In this document: piece by piece, positions 27,541 through 36,270 of the stretch | How positions within the stretch are numbered: the stretch's first letter is position 1 | How the letters are laid out: every line of letters starts with the position of its first letter | NCBI RefSeq assembly: GCF_000382185.1 | Contig: NZ_KB907784.1 | Location: 3,984,022 to 4,048,021 of the forward strand | Direction: 5' to 3' | Source: Bordetella sp. FB-8 | Lineage (GTDB): Bacteria; Pseudomonadota; Gammaproteobacteria; Burkholderiales; Burkholderiaceae_B | Length of the DNA: 64,000 nt | Translations under genes and position numbers: made by a program | Notes under the pieces: generated by a model | The model's database searches: none | Seen by the model: the letters and a program-made list of their open reading frames with translations, nothing else | Told to the model about the DNA's origin: nothing

Positions 27541-28404
27541 CTAGAACAATGTCATCTGGCCTGCGGCCGCCGCTGCTCTGGCAGCATGGGGCACGAAACT
27601 ATGCGCTTGGGGCTGGATGGTTGGCTGTTGTACGTCGGCTGCATCAGAATTCACCGTCTTCGCGGCATCGGTATCTTCTTCGTCGCGCTGGCGAAGCCGA
27701 GCGCCCCAGCCGCCCATGATGTGCGCAGGCGTGTACCAATGCTCCCAGGCCTGGCCAGACAGCGCATTGCCGTGGATTACCTGCGCAGGGATATGCAGCA
27801 GCGCCAGTTGCAAGAACGTCATGTGCGCGCAGCGCCGGTCGATGTCGATCGCTACCGCATGCATCGATTGCTGATATGGCACGCCGGCCTGATGCAGGGA
27901 CTGAGCTGCCGCGATGACCATGCCGCCGGCGCCGCAGGCCGGCTCCAGTAGGCGGACGAATCCACGTTCGCCGACTTTCTGCACAAGTTCTTGGCCCTCG
28001 CCCATGAGCATCATGCCCATCATCATGGATACTTCGTAGGGGGTGAAAAACTGTCCGTTGTGAGAACTGCCCATGTCCAGCATCATGAAGGTGCTGCCCA
28101 ATAGGTCGCCAAATTCGCCCACGGCCTGGCTCTTCTCGAAGGCCATGACCAGGTGCGCGAAGGCCTCGGCCAGCTGCTGCGCCTCATCCTTTTCGTACTG
28201 GCCCATGATCTGGCGGTACCGGTCCTCGCGCGCATCAGCCTGGCGCAAATCCAGCTTGGCCAATGCAATAGCCGAAACCTCAATCCAGTCGGACCACACG
28301 CGGTCCAGACCGCGGCTACGGCCGATGGCCTGCAATATGCCCAGGATGGCCTTTTGATGTTCGCCAGCCGAATTGAAGTAGCGGCGCTGCTGCGCTTTGC
28401 TCAT
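27541..28404 (-). CDS. N6-adenine DNA methyltransferase-like protein lacking a clear catalytic NPPY motif
   Basis: A 287-residue protein related to the HsdM-type N6-adenine methylase fold. It has the target-side NGQFFTPYEVSMMM block and the AdoMet-binding motif LEPACGAGGM (near residue 152). After the expected GNAL strand, where active enzymes carry NPPF or NPPY, the sequence reads SGQAWEHWYTPAHIMGGWG, so the catalytic loop appears replaced. The C-terminus is Ala/Gln-rich. It may bind AdoMet or DNA without methylating, for example as an anti-restriction or regulatory factor. The start at 28404 is the ATG that begins MSKAQQRRYF. Confidence 0.8.
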   Translation of the reverse strand: MSKAQQRRYFNSAGEHQKAILGILQAIGRSRGLDRVWSDWIEVSAIALAKLDLRQADAREDRYRQIMGQYEKDEAQQLAEAFAHLVMAFEKSQAVGEFGDLLGSTFMMLDMGSSHNGQFFTPYEVSMMMGMMLMGEGQELVQKVGERGFVRLLEPACGAGGMVIAAAQSLHQAGVPYQQSMHAVAIDIDRRCAHMTFLQLALLHIPAQVIHGNALSGQAWEHWYTPAHIMGGWGARLRQRDEEDTDAAKTVNSDAADVQQPTIQPQAHSFVPHAARAAAAAGQMTLF

Positions 28405-28424
28405 GGTGTGCTCCGTGATCTGGG

Positions 28425-28530
28425 CGGTATTGCCCGGACCCGCAGGGCCACGCCGCAGCGCAGCGCTCAAGGGGCGCAGCCGGCAAAGCCGCCAGCGCAC
28501 GACGTGCGCGCAGCCCTTGAACGCGAGAAC
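28425..28530. repeat. Structured leader element D (upstream of the methyltransferase-like gene)
   Basis: GC-rich leader with an outer stem TCAAGGG (28467-28473) and CCCTTGA (28514-28520) enclosing CGGC-AAA-GCCG and GCGCAC-GAC-GTGCGC hairpins. It shares GCAGCCCTTGA and GCGAGAACGG blocks with leader E upstream of radC. It lies within 130 bases of the start codon of the gene at 27541-28404. Confidence 0.65.
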
Positions 28531-28826
28531 GGTGTGTCACCATGACCGGGAGCAAGACTGCCCTCCCCGTCTGGCTTGCGACGATCGTGTTTGAAATGAA
28601 GGCTGGGGGTTGGCAAGCGCAGCGCGCAGCGCCGGCTATGCAGGCGCGCAGGCGTCAGCCGAGGAACGAGGGAACGATGGAAGCCCGACAGGGGCGAGAC
28701 ACACGGATGTGGGGTTCATCCGTGGGGCTTGATGCGCAGCACGACAGCGCGGCCCGGCTCTGCCGGGAGACGCTAAGATTGATTCACTTGCTTTTGAAAT
28801 TCCGGATCATCCGCTTGGGAGAAATC
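28531..28826. other. Non-coding stretch before the FRG gene
   Basis: No gene. A perfect 8-base hairpin, CACGGATG/CATCCGTG, sits at 28702-28724. The base composition shifts from GC-rich to AT-richer near 28780, marking the edge of the FRG gene insert. Confidence 0.45.
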
Positions 28827-29711
28827 ATGGCAGAGATAAAAATAATCGACTGCGCTACTGTCGATGAAATCTGGGATGCGATTTCACCCATTGGCCATGA
28901 ACTTGGCGGTGCGCGGTATCGCTATATTTTCCGAGGTCAAAAGGACAGCACCTGGAAGCTTACACCCCAAGTCTATCGAAAAGAAGTTGTAGAAAAATAC
29001 AAGACCGGCATTTTGAGTTTGGCGAAAGATCGCTCAAATCAGACTTTTTTTGAATGGGCGTTGCTATCGGATTTTGTCCAATTTTGCGATATGAGAGGCT
29101 TGGCGATTCCTTGCGACTCAATGGCGTTTCGCGAATATTTTCAGAGTGAAAATATTATGCGGATACACGCCGCGGATACCAGCGCATGGCCGCAAGAACA
29201 GGTCATTCCCTTGATGGCGCAGGCTCAGCATCACGGCATCCCGACGCGCCTACTGGACTGGACCAGCAACTCATACGTAGCTGCCTACTTTGCAGCGCTG
29301 GGCGTCGTCAAAGATGGCCAGATATCTGACGATGGGAAGCTTGCGATATATGGCTTTACATTCAATGAACGCAGGCAGGATGTCGGATATCGATACGCTA
29401 GGGTGCCGGGCAGTACCTCGGTCAATCTGGCAGCACAGTCGGGTTCATTCGTTCTTGTGAACAATAGTGGACATCCAATTCAGGACTTCACCTATGGAGT
29501 ATGTCTTGAAGACAAACTGCATGAAAACCCAAATGCGGGTGAGAGATTGATTAAGTTGACGCTTCCTCATCGATTCGCGGCAAAGCTGCTGATGCGATGC
29601 AGAAAATTCGGATTTTCCGCGGCATCAATGTTCCCCGGATATGATGGTGCAGCGAATGCGGTCTTGGAACTCGCCTTGGCAAAAGGCTTCGAGTCTCAAT
29701 TCGAGCAGTAG
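28827..29711 (+). CDS. FRG-domain protein, candidate defence gene
   Basis: A 294-residue soluble protein with the FRG signature: YIFRGQKDSTWKLTPQVYR near residues 32-50 and the QAQHHGIPTRLLDWTSN block at about 132-148, followed by AAYFAAL. FRG proteins occur in phage-defence neighbourhoods, but their biochemical activity is not settled. The gene lies on the plus strand inside a run of minus-strand backbone genes and is visibly less GC-rich, with many A/T-ending codons, so it is probably later-acquired cargo. The start at 28827 has GGGAG at spacing six; the frame upstream is non-coding leader. Confidence 0.8.
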   Translation: MAEIKIIDCATVDEIWDAISPIGHELGGARYRYIFRGQKDSTWKLTPQVYRKEVVEKYKTGILSLAKDRSNQTFFEWALLSDFVQFCDMRGLAIPCDSMAFREYFQSENIMRIHAADTSAWPQEQVIPLMAQAQHHGIPTRLLDWTSNSYVAAYFAALGVVKDGQISDDGKLAIYGFTFNERRQDVGYRYARVPGSTSVNLAAQSGSFVLVNNSGHPIQDFTYGVCLEDKLHENPNAGERLIKLTLPHRFAAKLLMRCRKFGFSAASMFPGYDGAANAVLELALAKGFESQFEQ

Positions 29712-29879
29712 CATTCACGGCCATAGGAACACAGGCGAAATGTCGATGCTGCCTCTGCATTGACCAACCCAGGTTCATGTCGCGCCGTAAGGCGCGACAC
29801 TAGAGCGTGCTTACCCCTCTGGCGCAGCCACAAACCACCCCGAATTTCCGCGTAGCAGCTCTCATGCAGGCTGAGCAAA

Positions 29880-29899
29880 GCGGGCCGAACTCGGCCCGC
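29880..29899 (-). terminator. Terminator-like hairpin
   Basis: GCGGGCCGA and TCGGCCCGC pair perfectly around a two-base loop, nine bases past the stop of the minus-strand gene at 29909. Only a short T run (TTTG) follows, so termination may be partial. Confidence 0.5.
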
Positions 29900-29908
29900 C
29901 CAGGCATA

Positions 29909-30172
29909 TCAGGTAGAACCCAGCCCGAACCACACCCGCCGAGCCAGGCTGGCCAGGTCGATATCCCCGAGCGCGACGGCCGCCAGTTCGGTATCTGTCA
30001 GGCTTTGAATAAACTGCACGCGCACCAGTACGCGGCGCCGGGCAAGCTCCGTTTCGGCCATAGCACCAAAGTCTTCGCCGGCGGCGATTAATCGGACGCG
30101 GCTGATATCGGTTCTGGCCATGCCGCACAACCGTGCGCAGATATTTTCTTGCATCTCGGTGGCGGCGCTCAT
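29909..30172 (-). CDS. Small protein coupled to the DNA methyltransferase
   Basis: An 87-residue protein, MSAATEMQENICARLCGMAR onward. Its start codon overlaps the stop of the methyltransferase gene in an ATGA arrangement, which indicates translational coupling. It is mostly helical, with a central LARRRVLVRVQFIQSLTDTE segment. Not recognised. It could be a partner or specificity accessory of the methyltransferase, but that is inference from coupling alone. Confidence 0.65.
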   Translation of the reverse strand: MSAATEMQENICARLCGMARTDISRVRLIAAGEDFGAMAETELARRRVLVRVQFIQSLTDTELAAVALGDIDLASLARRVWFGLGST

Positions 30173-30816
30173 GCAGCAATCCTCAAATCCTGGGGCTGGG
30201 CGAGCCTGGCCACGGCCACGGCGTGGTATTTCGGATCCAGCTCGATACCGAGATATCGGCGGCCGGCATCGCGGGCCGCTACGCACGTCGAACCGGAACC
30301 GGCGAAGGGATCGAGGACGATCCCGCGCGCCGGCGAGAAGGATTCGACGAGCGGGCGCAGGCATTCGACGGGTTTTTGCGTGGGGTGATAGCGATTGCCG
30401 GTGTATTTCCAGGGCAGAACGTCGGCCAGCGGCGACGCCGGCATGGCCGGCCGGCCCTTGGTGAGCAGGTACGCCGATTCGTGCTGGTACTTCAGAAAGC
30501 GCGAGGACGAGCTGTAGGACTTGGCAAAGACCAGGTGCCCGACAATCCGAAAGCCGGCCGCGCGCCAAGCGGCCATGAATTGATCAACAGCCTGCCAGCC
30601 GTAGAAAGAGACACAAAACGCATCCTCGCGCAGGACGCGGTGCATTTGCGCGAAGGCCGGGCCCAGCCAGTCGCCGGCGACGTCGCCCGCGATGCTGCGG
30701 CCGGTGCGGTCCTTGTAATTGACCAGGTATGGAGGATCGGTGAGGATGAAATCAACGCTGTCAGTGGGAAAGGTCGGCATGACTTCCAAGCAGTTGCCCT
30801 GGACAATGCGGCTCAT
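30169..30816 (-). CDS. Site-specific DNA methyltransferase (N4/N6 type)
   Basis: A 215-residue methyltransferase with catalytic motif LTDPPYL near residue 27 and AdoMet motif DPFAGSGSTCVAA near residue 175. The order (catalytic motif first) places it in the beta class, with a TGNRYHPTQKPVE region between them. No restriction endonuclease gene is next to it, so it is an orphan enzyme that would mark or protect the element's DNA. The start ATG at 30816 lies behind AAGGAG; leader element B lies about 90 bases upstream. Confidence 0.93.
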   Translation of the reverse strand: MSRIVQGNCLEVMPTFPTDSVDFILTDPPYLVNYKDRTGRSIAGDVAGDWLGPAFAQMHRVLREDAFCVSFYGWQAVDQFMAAWRAAGFRIVGHLVFAKSYSSSSRFLKYQHESAYLLTKGRPAMPASPLADVLPWKYTGNRYHPTQKPVECLRPLVESFSPARGIVLDPFAGSGSTCVAARDAGRRYLGIELDPKYHAVAVARLAQPQDLRIAA

Positions 30817-30898
30817 GTGCGGCTCCTTGTCGTGCAGCCGCGGCAGGGAGTCTGCTTTGCGCTGCACGGGGCATGCGGGCGCTGGGCACGCAAAGCGC

Positions 30899-30970
30899 GG
30901 TCAAGGGAGCGTGGAATACCGCAGTAAGCGCAGCGCGCGAGGATATGCCGCGAAAGCCCTTGAAAGGGGC
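30899..30970. repeat. Structured leader element B (upstream of the methyltransferase gene)
   Basis: Bases 30910-30958 are identical in 48 of 49 positions to 42023-42071 in leader C. The outer stem TCAAGGG (30901-30907) pairs with CCCTTGA (30957-30963). The GTGGAATA and TATGCCGC flanks seen in leaders A and C are present. It is about 90 bases before the methyltransferase start codon. Confidence 0.75.
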
Positions 30971-31102
30971 GCGGCGGCGACAATCACTTGCGCCGCCGGC
31001 GCCGCTGTCCGAGCTGGCGGGAACAGCGACGGTAGGCTCCGTGCAGTACTTGGAATGGATTGCCGTCGACCAGGCCTCGGCGCAGCCGCCAACTTCAAGA
31101 GC

Positions 31103-31127
31103 AAAAAAAGAGCGCGCAGCGCGCGCC
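31103..31127 (-). terminator. Intrinsic terminator after radC
   Basis: On the minus strand a GC-rich hairpin (GCGCGC around a short loop) is followed by seven T residues, seven bases beyond the radC stop. Confidence 0.85.
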
Positions 31128-31133
31128 CGAAGC

Positions 31134-31691
31134 CTACATATGCCCTTGCTGAGCCAGCGACACGACCTGGTTGCCCGCCACGATCACGTGATCGAGCAGG
31201 CGCACGTCGACCAGCTGCAGGGCTTTCTGGATCTGCCGGGTGAATTCGATGTCGGCCGAGCTGGGGCTGGCCAGGCCGCTCGGATGCGGATGCCCGATGA
31301 GAATGGCGGCCGCATTCAGCTGCAGGGCGCGTTTGACGACTTCTCGGGGATAGGCTGCGCACTGAGAAAGCGTCCCGCCGAATGGCTCTTCGTAGGCGAT
31401 CAGCTGCAGCTGGTTGGTCAGGTAGGCGATGCCCATTACCTCGCGCTGCATCCCGCCCAGCTTGGCCAGGAAATAATCCTTGACCTGATCGGGATGATTC
31501 AGTTGTGCGCCCCTCGGGATCGAGGCATCGATAGCACGCCGACCGGCATCCATGATCTCGATCGGCGTGGCAGGCCGAAGGCCCGCGGCATCCCGGACGC
31601 AGAGCGCAGCATGCTCGAGCTCGCCGGCGCCAGCTGGCAGAGCAGGAACGGCAGGGGCGATCGGAAGTGCGAAAAGGGAAAGCTGCAGCAT
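31134..31691 (-). CDS. radC: RadC-family JAMM-domain protein
   Basis: A 185-residue protein with the JAMM metal-binding motif HPHPSGLASPSSAD, preceded by the expected AAAILIGH strand. Element-borne RadC proteins of this short type lack the N-terminal HhH region of chromosomal RadC and are common next to anti-restriction and maintenance genes. The biochemical role is unproven, although the JAMM fold suggests a peptidase or hydrolase. Leader element E lies directly upstream. Confidence 0.92.
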   Translation of the reverse strand: MLQLSLFALPIAPAVPALPAGAGELEHAALCVRDAAGLRPATPIEIMDAGRRAIDASIPRGAQLNHPDQVKDYFLAKLGGMQREVMGIAYLTNQLQLIAYEEPFGGTLSQCAAYPREVVKRALQLNAAAILIGHPHPSGLASPSSADIEFTRQIQKALQLVDVRLLDHVIVAGNQVVSLAQQGHM

Positions 31692-31729
31692 GTTGAATTC
31701 TCCAAGTAGCCTCGGCGGGTTTGCCGAAT

Positions 31730-31830
31730 GGCCACCAGGCCCTGCCCGCAGCGCAAGCAGTCAGGGGGCCGAGCATTCGGCCGGTGCAGCCGCAAGCCGC
31801 CAGGCGCAGCCCTTGACGGCGAGAACGGGC
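31730..31830. repeat. Structured leader element E (upstream of radC)
   Basis: GC-rich leader sharing GCCGCCAG, GCGCAGCCCTTGA and GCGAGAACGG blocks with leader D. Outer stem GTCAGGGG (31760-31767) with CCCTTGAC (31810-31817), one G-U pair. It begins about 40 bases upstream of the radC start codon. Confidence 0.6.
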
Positions 31831-32083
31831 AGGTACGATTGGAGAAAGACGGCAAACCCAACCCCCTCCCCTGGCGTTGGGTTCTCATACGGCAAAGCTG
31901 CCAACATAGGTTGTAAACAGGCACGTAGAGCGCGCCTGTAGGCACCAATTCGTGGAAAAATAAATTCCGAATCGAGTGTGCTACTCAAAACATGGGTGGC
32001 AGAAACCGACCCACAAGGGACAGTCGAGTCACCAGAAAGCGGACGTTCAACGCACTCGACCGGGAGATATACCGTTAAAAGAG
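31831..32083. other. Non-coding gap between maintenance block and efflux cassette
   Basis: No gene seen. An 8-base stem AACCCAAC/GTTGGGTT lies near 31857-31892. The region marks the boundary between leader E and the cargo that follows. Confidence 0.4.
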
Positions 32084-32926
32084 TCAATCCGTAGCAACGA
32101 CGCTCGGCTCCGCAATCTTCGTGCGCCGCTTTGTTGCTAGTCGCTTAGTGCTCCATTGCACAAGCATCGCTAAGACAGCCGCCTCCGCGAACGCCACGAG
32201 TGGCCGCTGGTAAAGCAGTGAGAACGAAAGCAGCAAACAAAATGCGGCAAACGAGAACCTTCCAAGCACCATGCCTCGAAGCAGCGAGATTACAAAGGCT
32301 GGCCCATGTGCGCGGTGAGACGACACCGATAAAACGATTCCGAGAAGTGGAAATACCGCCAGCAGACCGCTCCAGGCGGGGCCTGCCCATCCAGATAACG
32401 AGGTGACTAGTACCGTCAGCACAGCGCCGGCAACCATCCTGCCTATCAGGTCGGACTGTGTAAGCGGTGCGCCAGCTGCGACCGCCGAGCTGCGTGGCAA
32501 GAACGACTGGCCGAAGCACACAGCAGCGAGGGCGGCGGTTGCGGCCCACACCGGCGAAGTTGGCATCATTGATAGGCCATACGCGGATATAAACCATGCG
32601 ATAAGCCCGACTGCTAGCGCAACCGGCCATGTACGCGAGCGGCAGGTCCATGCATATGCAAAATTGAATGCTTCTGACGCGAGGATCGCGGAGAGGGAAA
32701 GTGTGGCAGCACGCGCGCCGAAGACCGGGCCATGCGCAAGAACAAGAATGAACAGAATCGGACCTGCTACCACCGGCAGTCCAGCCAACCAGCCCGCAAT
32801 CGATGGCCCCCACCATTTACCCGACATTGAAACGACAAGCAAGAACAGCGGGACAAGCGTTAGTTTGAGCGCGAGCATGCCGAAATCGAGCGGATTTAAA
32901 GTGGGATCATACCCTCGTCCCCCCAT
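32084..32926 (-). CDS. Multi-pass inner-membrane protein of unknown function
   Basis: A 280-residue, strongly hydrophobic protein with eight or nine predicted membrane segments, among them LALKLTLVPLFLLVVSMS near the N-terminus. The start could be 32926 (MGGRGYD) or 32878 (MLALKL); the frame further upstream is not protein-like. No transport motif is recognised. It lies 200 bases downstream of the RND pump gene on the same strand and might be part of the metal cassette, but this is only positional. Confidence 0.65.
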   Translation of the reverse strand: MGGRGYDPTLNPLDFGMLALKLTLVPLFLLVVSMSGKWWGPSIAGWLAGLPVVAGPILFILVLAHGPVFGARAATLSLSAILASEAFNFAYAWTCRSRTWPVALAVGLIAWFISAYGLSMMPTSPVWAATAALAAVCFGQSFLPRSSAVAAGAPLTQSDLIGRMVAGAVLTVLVTSLSGWAGPAWSGLLAVFPLLGIVLSVSSHRAHGPAFVISLLRGMVLGRFSFAAFCLLLSFSLLYQRPLVAFAEAAVLAMLVQWSTKRLATKRRTKIAEPSVVATD

Positions 32927-33147
32927 ATCACGGCTCCTGATTCTGTCTGGGTCACTGCATCGCCGAACTGCTGTTATTCGCACACCACGACGAAGGACGG
33001 TTTGTGGCCGCACTCCGACCGATGAGGCCGGCTCGAAGCGCTTCGCCGCGGAAAGGTCGCTGTCCGGCAGTTTCCTGCCAATGACTCGTTTACACAAAAT
33101 TCTGCGCACTCCCGCAGCCGGCGCTCCAGCTCAACCGCGGGATGAAA

Positions 33148-36100
33148 TCACGACGCAGTAGCTTGTGTCGCCGCACCCTCACATTGCTCTGCCGCCTCGA
33201 ACCGCACGAAGCGCAGCGCCAACGTCGGCAGCACCAGCAGAGTCAGCGAGGTCGAGCTGAACAGGCCGCCAAGGATTACGATGGCCATCGGCCCTTCGAT
33301 CTCCTGCCCCGGAAGATGTGCGCCGATTGCCAGAGGGAGCAAGCCCAGCGCCGTGACCGAGGCAGTCATCAGGATCGGTGTCAGTCGGTTCATCGCTCCA
33401 AGCTGCGCCGTCTCCCAGGACCAGGGCAGACCATCCTCGGCTACCAGCGACCGATAGTGCGACAACAGCATGATGGCGTTGCGCAGGGTGATGCCGAAGA
33501 CCGTCACGAAGCCGACCGCCGCGCCCAACGAGACCGGCAGCCGCGCGAGCCAGATCGCGGCGACCCCGCCCACCAGTGCGAAGGGAAGGTTGACCGCCAG
33601 AAGCGCCACCGTCCGCCCGTCGCGCAGCGCGATAAACAGCAGGCCCAGAATTGCTGCCAGCGCCAAGGCAAAGTCCAGTGCCAGTTGCAGCCTAGCCTGC
33701 CCCGATGCCGCCGCCGTTCCGCCGATGCGCAGGTATTCGCCAGACGCTAAGGGCAGGCCAGCGAGCCTACGGCGAGCTCGCGTCACGAACTGCCCGGCGC
33801 TGCCGCTGACGTTGGCGGTAACGAGCTGCACGCGTTGGGCACCGCGGTGCAGGATAAGCGACTGGCCGGAGCGCTCACGGATCCGCGCCAGCGCGCCCAG
33901 CAATACCACCGTGCCGTCGCGGTTGACCAGCGGCACCTTGGCGATCGCTGTCGGATCCGAGCGCAGGGCGGGCGGAAGCACCACCACGATGGGCAGCGAT
34001 GCCCCCGCCGTGTAGACTCGGCCAACCGTGCGGCCGCTATAGCACGTCTGGATGGCATTCAGGACCTCCGCCGGAGTGAATCCGTATCGCGTCAGCTCCT
34101 CGCGATCAAGGACGATCGAGAGTTCCGGGGTGCCCGGCGGTGCCTGGATACGCACCCCAGCTGCCCCGGGAACCTGACTCAGGGCGTCGGCGACGTTCCG
34201 GGCATCGTCGTTCAACGCGGAGAGACTGCGGCCGTAGATCGTCACCACCACGGGGGCGGTTACACCGGAAAGCGTCTCATGGATTCGTTCAGTCAGGAAG
34301 GTGTTCGCCCACCAGCGCACCCCCGGCGCGCCTCGGACAGCCTCCAGAATACGGCGCTCGGCGACTGCGCTATTGGCGTTGCCCTTGCCCGACAGGCTGA
34401 CATCGATTTCCGCCTTATTGGTCAGGGCGTTGCCGTTGGAGAGGTGGGCGCGGCCGGCGTGCATCACCGCATCGCCCACCTCGGGCATGCGCTGCATGAT
34501 TGCGACTGCCCGCTCGCCTATGCGCATGGTTGTAGCCAGCGACGTGCCCGGCGCCGTCTGAAAATGCACGATCAGGTCGTTCTCGTTGAAGCGCGGCAGG
34601 AAGCTGGTGCGCAGCAGCGGCACACTGGCCAAGCCGCCGACCACCAGGATGCCCACCAGTGCCCAGACCGGACGGGGGCGCCGGTGCACGGCGGCCAGCA
34701 GATGGCCGTAGGTACGCTTGGCGGCGGCGACCACCGGCGGATCGGCCGGGTCCAGTCGGCTGTGGCCGAGCAGGAGCATAGCCAATGCCGGGGTGACTGT
34801 GAGCGCGACCGCAAGCGACGACAGGATGGCGAAGATGTAGGCCAGTGCCAGTGGACCGAACAGACGCCCGGCCACGCCCGTCAGGCGCAGGATAGGCAGG
34901 AACACGATGACCACCGAGAAAGTCGCGAAGATCACCGCCTTGCGCACTTCCATGGTCGCGCGCAGCATGACCTCGGCAATCGGTCGCGGCTGCGCCAGGG
35001 CGCGATTCTCGCGCAGGCGACGATGGATGTTCTCCACCCCCACCACCGCGTCGTCCACCACTTCGCCCAGGGCGATCGCGAGCCCCCCGAGCGATAGCGT
35101 GTTCAGGCTGAAACCGAAGTGGTCCAGGATCAGCGCTGCGGCGAGAAGCGACAAGGGAATCGCGGCGAACGAGACAATCGCCGTGCGCCAGTTGCGCAGT
35201 GAGAGGTACAGCACCAGGACGATCAGCACTGCGCCGATGGAAAGCGAGTTGCGCACATCGCGCAGAGCGGTGTCGATGAACGAGGCCGGACGTAGCCCGT
35301 TGGGCTGGACCTTGATGCCGTCGCGCTTGAGCGCGGGTGCCAGGGTCGCGAGCGCTCGGTCGAGCCCTCGCGTGACGGCTAGGGTATTGGCGCCGTACTG
35401 GGAGCCCACGACCAGAACCAGGCCGGGCCTGGTGCCCACCAACGCCCCGCCGATGGCCGGCGGCGGCGCCGCAACGATGTGCGCGACCGCGCCCAGGGTC
35501 AGGCTCTGGTGAGCACGACGCAGCAGCAGGCTGTTGGCCAATGCTGCAGGACTCGTCGCCTGGCCATCGCTCATCAGGAAGAGCTGCTGGTTGGGCGTAT
35601 TGACAACGCCGGCGCCGCGCACCCCGCTCGACTCGGCGGCCGCCGTAGTCAGTTGGTTGAGACCGATGTGCAGCGCAACAAGCTTGTCCGGATCGAACTG
35701 AGCCTGGAACTGTTCGGGCCGCGCGCCGAAGATCACCACCTTGGACACGCCCGGCACGGCGAGCAGGGCCGGGCGGACGGTCCAGCGCGCGATCTGGGTC
35801 AATTGCATCAGCGACAGCTTGGTTGAGGACAGCCCGATGGCCTGCGCCACGCCGGTGGACGACTGCAGCGGTGCGACCACCGGCGTCGCCCCGGGAGGCA
35901 GCGTAGGCGTGAGCGGCGCCATGCGCTGCGCCACGAGCTGCTGGTCGCGGTACACATCGGTGCGACCGCCGAACACCGCTGTCACCACCGACAGTCCCTC
36001 CATGGACTGCGAACGCAGGTGCGCCAGCCCTGGAATGCCGTTGACGGCGTCCTCGACCGGCGTGCTGACCAACGCCTCGATCTGTCGGGGCGCCAGCCCG

Positions 36101-36264
36101 GCGGCGTTGGTCACGACGGTGACCGTGGGCTGGCCGAACTCCGGAAAGACGTCATAAGGCGCATGGATCACCGCGACGACGCCCAGTAGCGATAGCCCGA
36201 GTGCCGCGAACAGGACCAGCCAGCGAAGGCGCAGGCAAAACTCGACGATTGCACGCATCATCAT
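33148..36264 (-). CDS. Heavy-metal efflux RND pump, CzcA/CusA family
   Basis: A 1038-residue proton-driven inner-membrane transporter that would export metal cations through a tripartite complex. The start MMMRAIVEFCLRLR and the YDVFPEFGQPTV stretch after the first membrane helix fit HME-RND proteins. The proton-relay segment of helix 4 reads GEVVDDAVVGVENIHRRL (about residues 400-417), with two adjacent aspartates and a glutamate. The substrate cannot be assigned with confidence: this motif differs from the classical CzcA DGAVV form. It forms an operon-like set with the periplasmic adaptor (6 bases upstream) and outer-membrane genes. Confidence 0.92.
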   Translation of the reverse strand: MMMRAIVEFCLRLRWLVLFAALGLSLLGVVAVIHAPYDVFPEFGQPTVTVVTNAAGLAPRQIEALVSTPVEDAVNGIPGLAHLRSQSMEGLSVVTAVFGGRTDVYRDQQLVAQRMAPLTPTLPPGATPVVAPLQSSTGVAQAIGLSSTKLSLMQLTQIARWTVRPALLAVPGVSKVVIFGARPEQFQAQFDPDKLVALHIGLNQLTTAAAESSGVRGAGVVNTPNQQLFLMSDGQATSPAALANSLLLRRAHQSLTLGAVAHIVAAPPPAIGGALVGTRPGLVLVVGSQYGANTLAVTRGLDRALATLAPALKRDGIKVQPNGLRPASFIDTALRDVRNSLSIGAVLIVLVLYLSLRNWRTAIVSFAAIPLSLLAAALILDHFGFSLNTLSLGGLAIALGEVVDDAVVGVENIHRRLRENRALAQPRPIAEVMLRATMEVRKAVIFATFSVVIVFLPILRLTGVAGRLFGPLALAYIFAILSSLAVALTVTPALAMLLLGHSRLDPADPPVVAAAKRTYGHLLAAVHRRPRPVWALVGILVVGGLASVPLLRTSFLPRFNENDLIVHFQTAPGTSLATTMRIGERAVAIMQRMPEVGDAVMHAGRAHLSNGNALTNKAEIDVSLSGKGNANSAVAERRILEAVRGAPGVRWWANTFLTERIHETLSGVTAPVVVTIYGRSLSALNDDARNVADALSQVPGAAGVRIQAPPGTPELSIVLDREELTRYGFTPAEVLNAIQTCYSGRTVGRVYTAGASLPIVVVLPPALRSDPTAIAKVPLVNRDGTVVLLGALARIRERSGQSLILHRGAQRVQLVTANVSGSAGQFVTRARRRLAGLPLASGEYLRIGGTAAASGQARLQLALDFALALAAILGLLFIALRDGRTVALLAVNLPFALVGGVAAIWLARLPVSLGAAVGFVTVFGITLRNAIMLLSHYRSLVAEDGLPWSWETAQLGAMNRLTPILMTASVTALGLLPLAIGAHLPGQEIEGPMAIVILGGLFSSTSLTLLVLPTLALRFVRFEAAEQCEGAATQATAS

Positions 36265-36270
36265 TCCCCT

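Noticed and set aside
33835..35097. Long plus-strand frame (420 residues) antisense to the RND pump gene
   Set aside because: It is a shadow of the GC-rich pump gene, has Gln/Arg/His-rich composition without motifs and no ribosome site; the opposite strand encodes a clear family protein.
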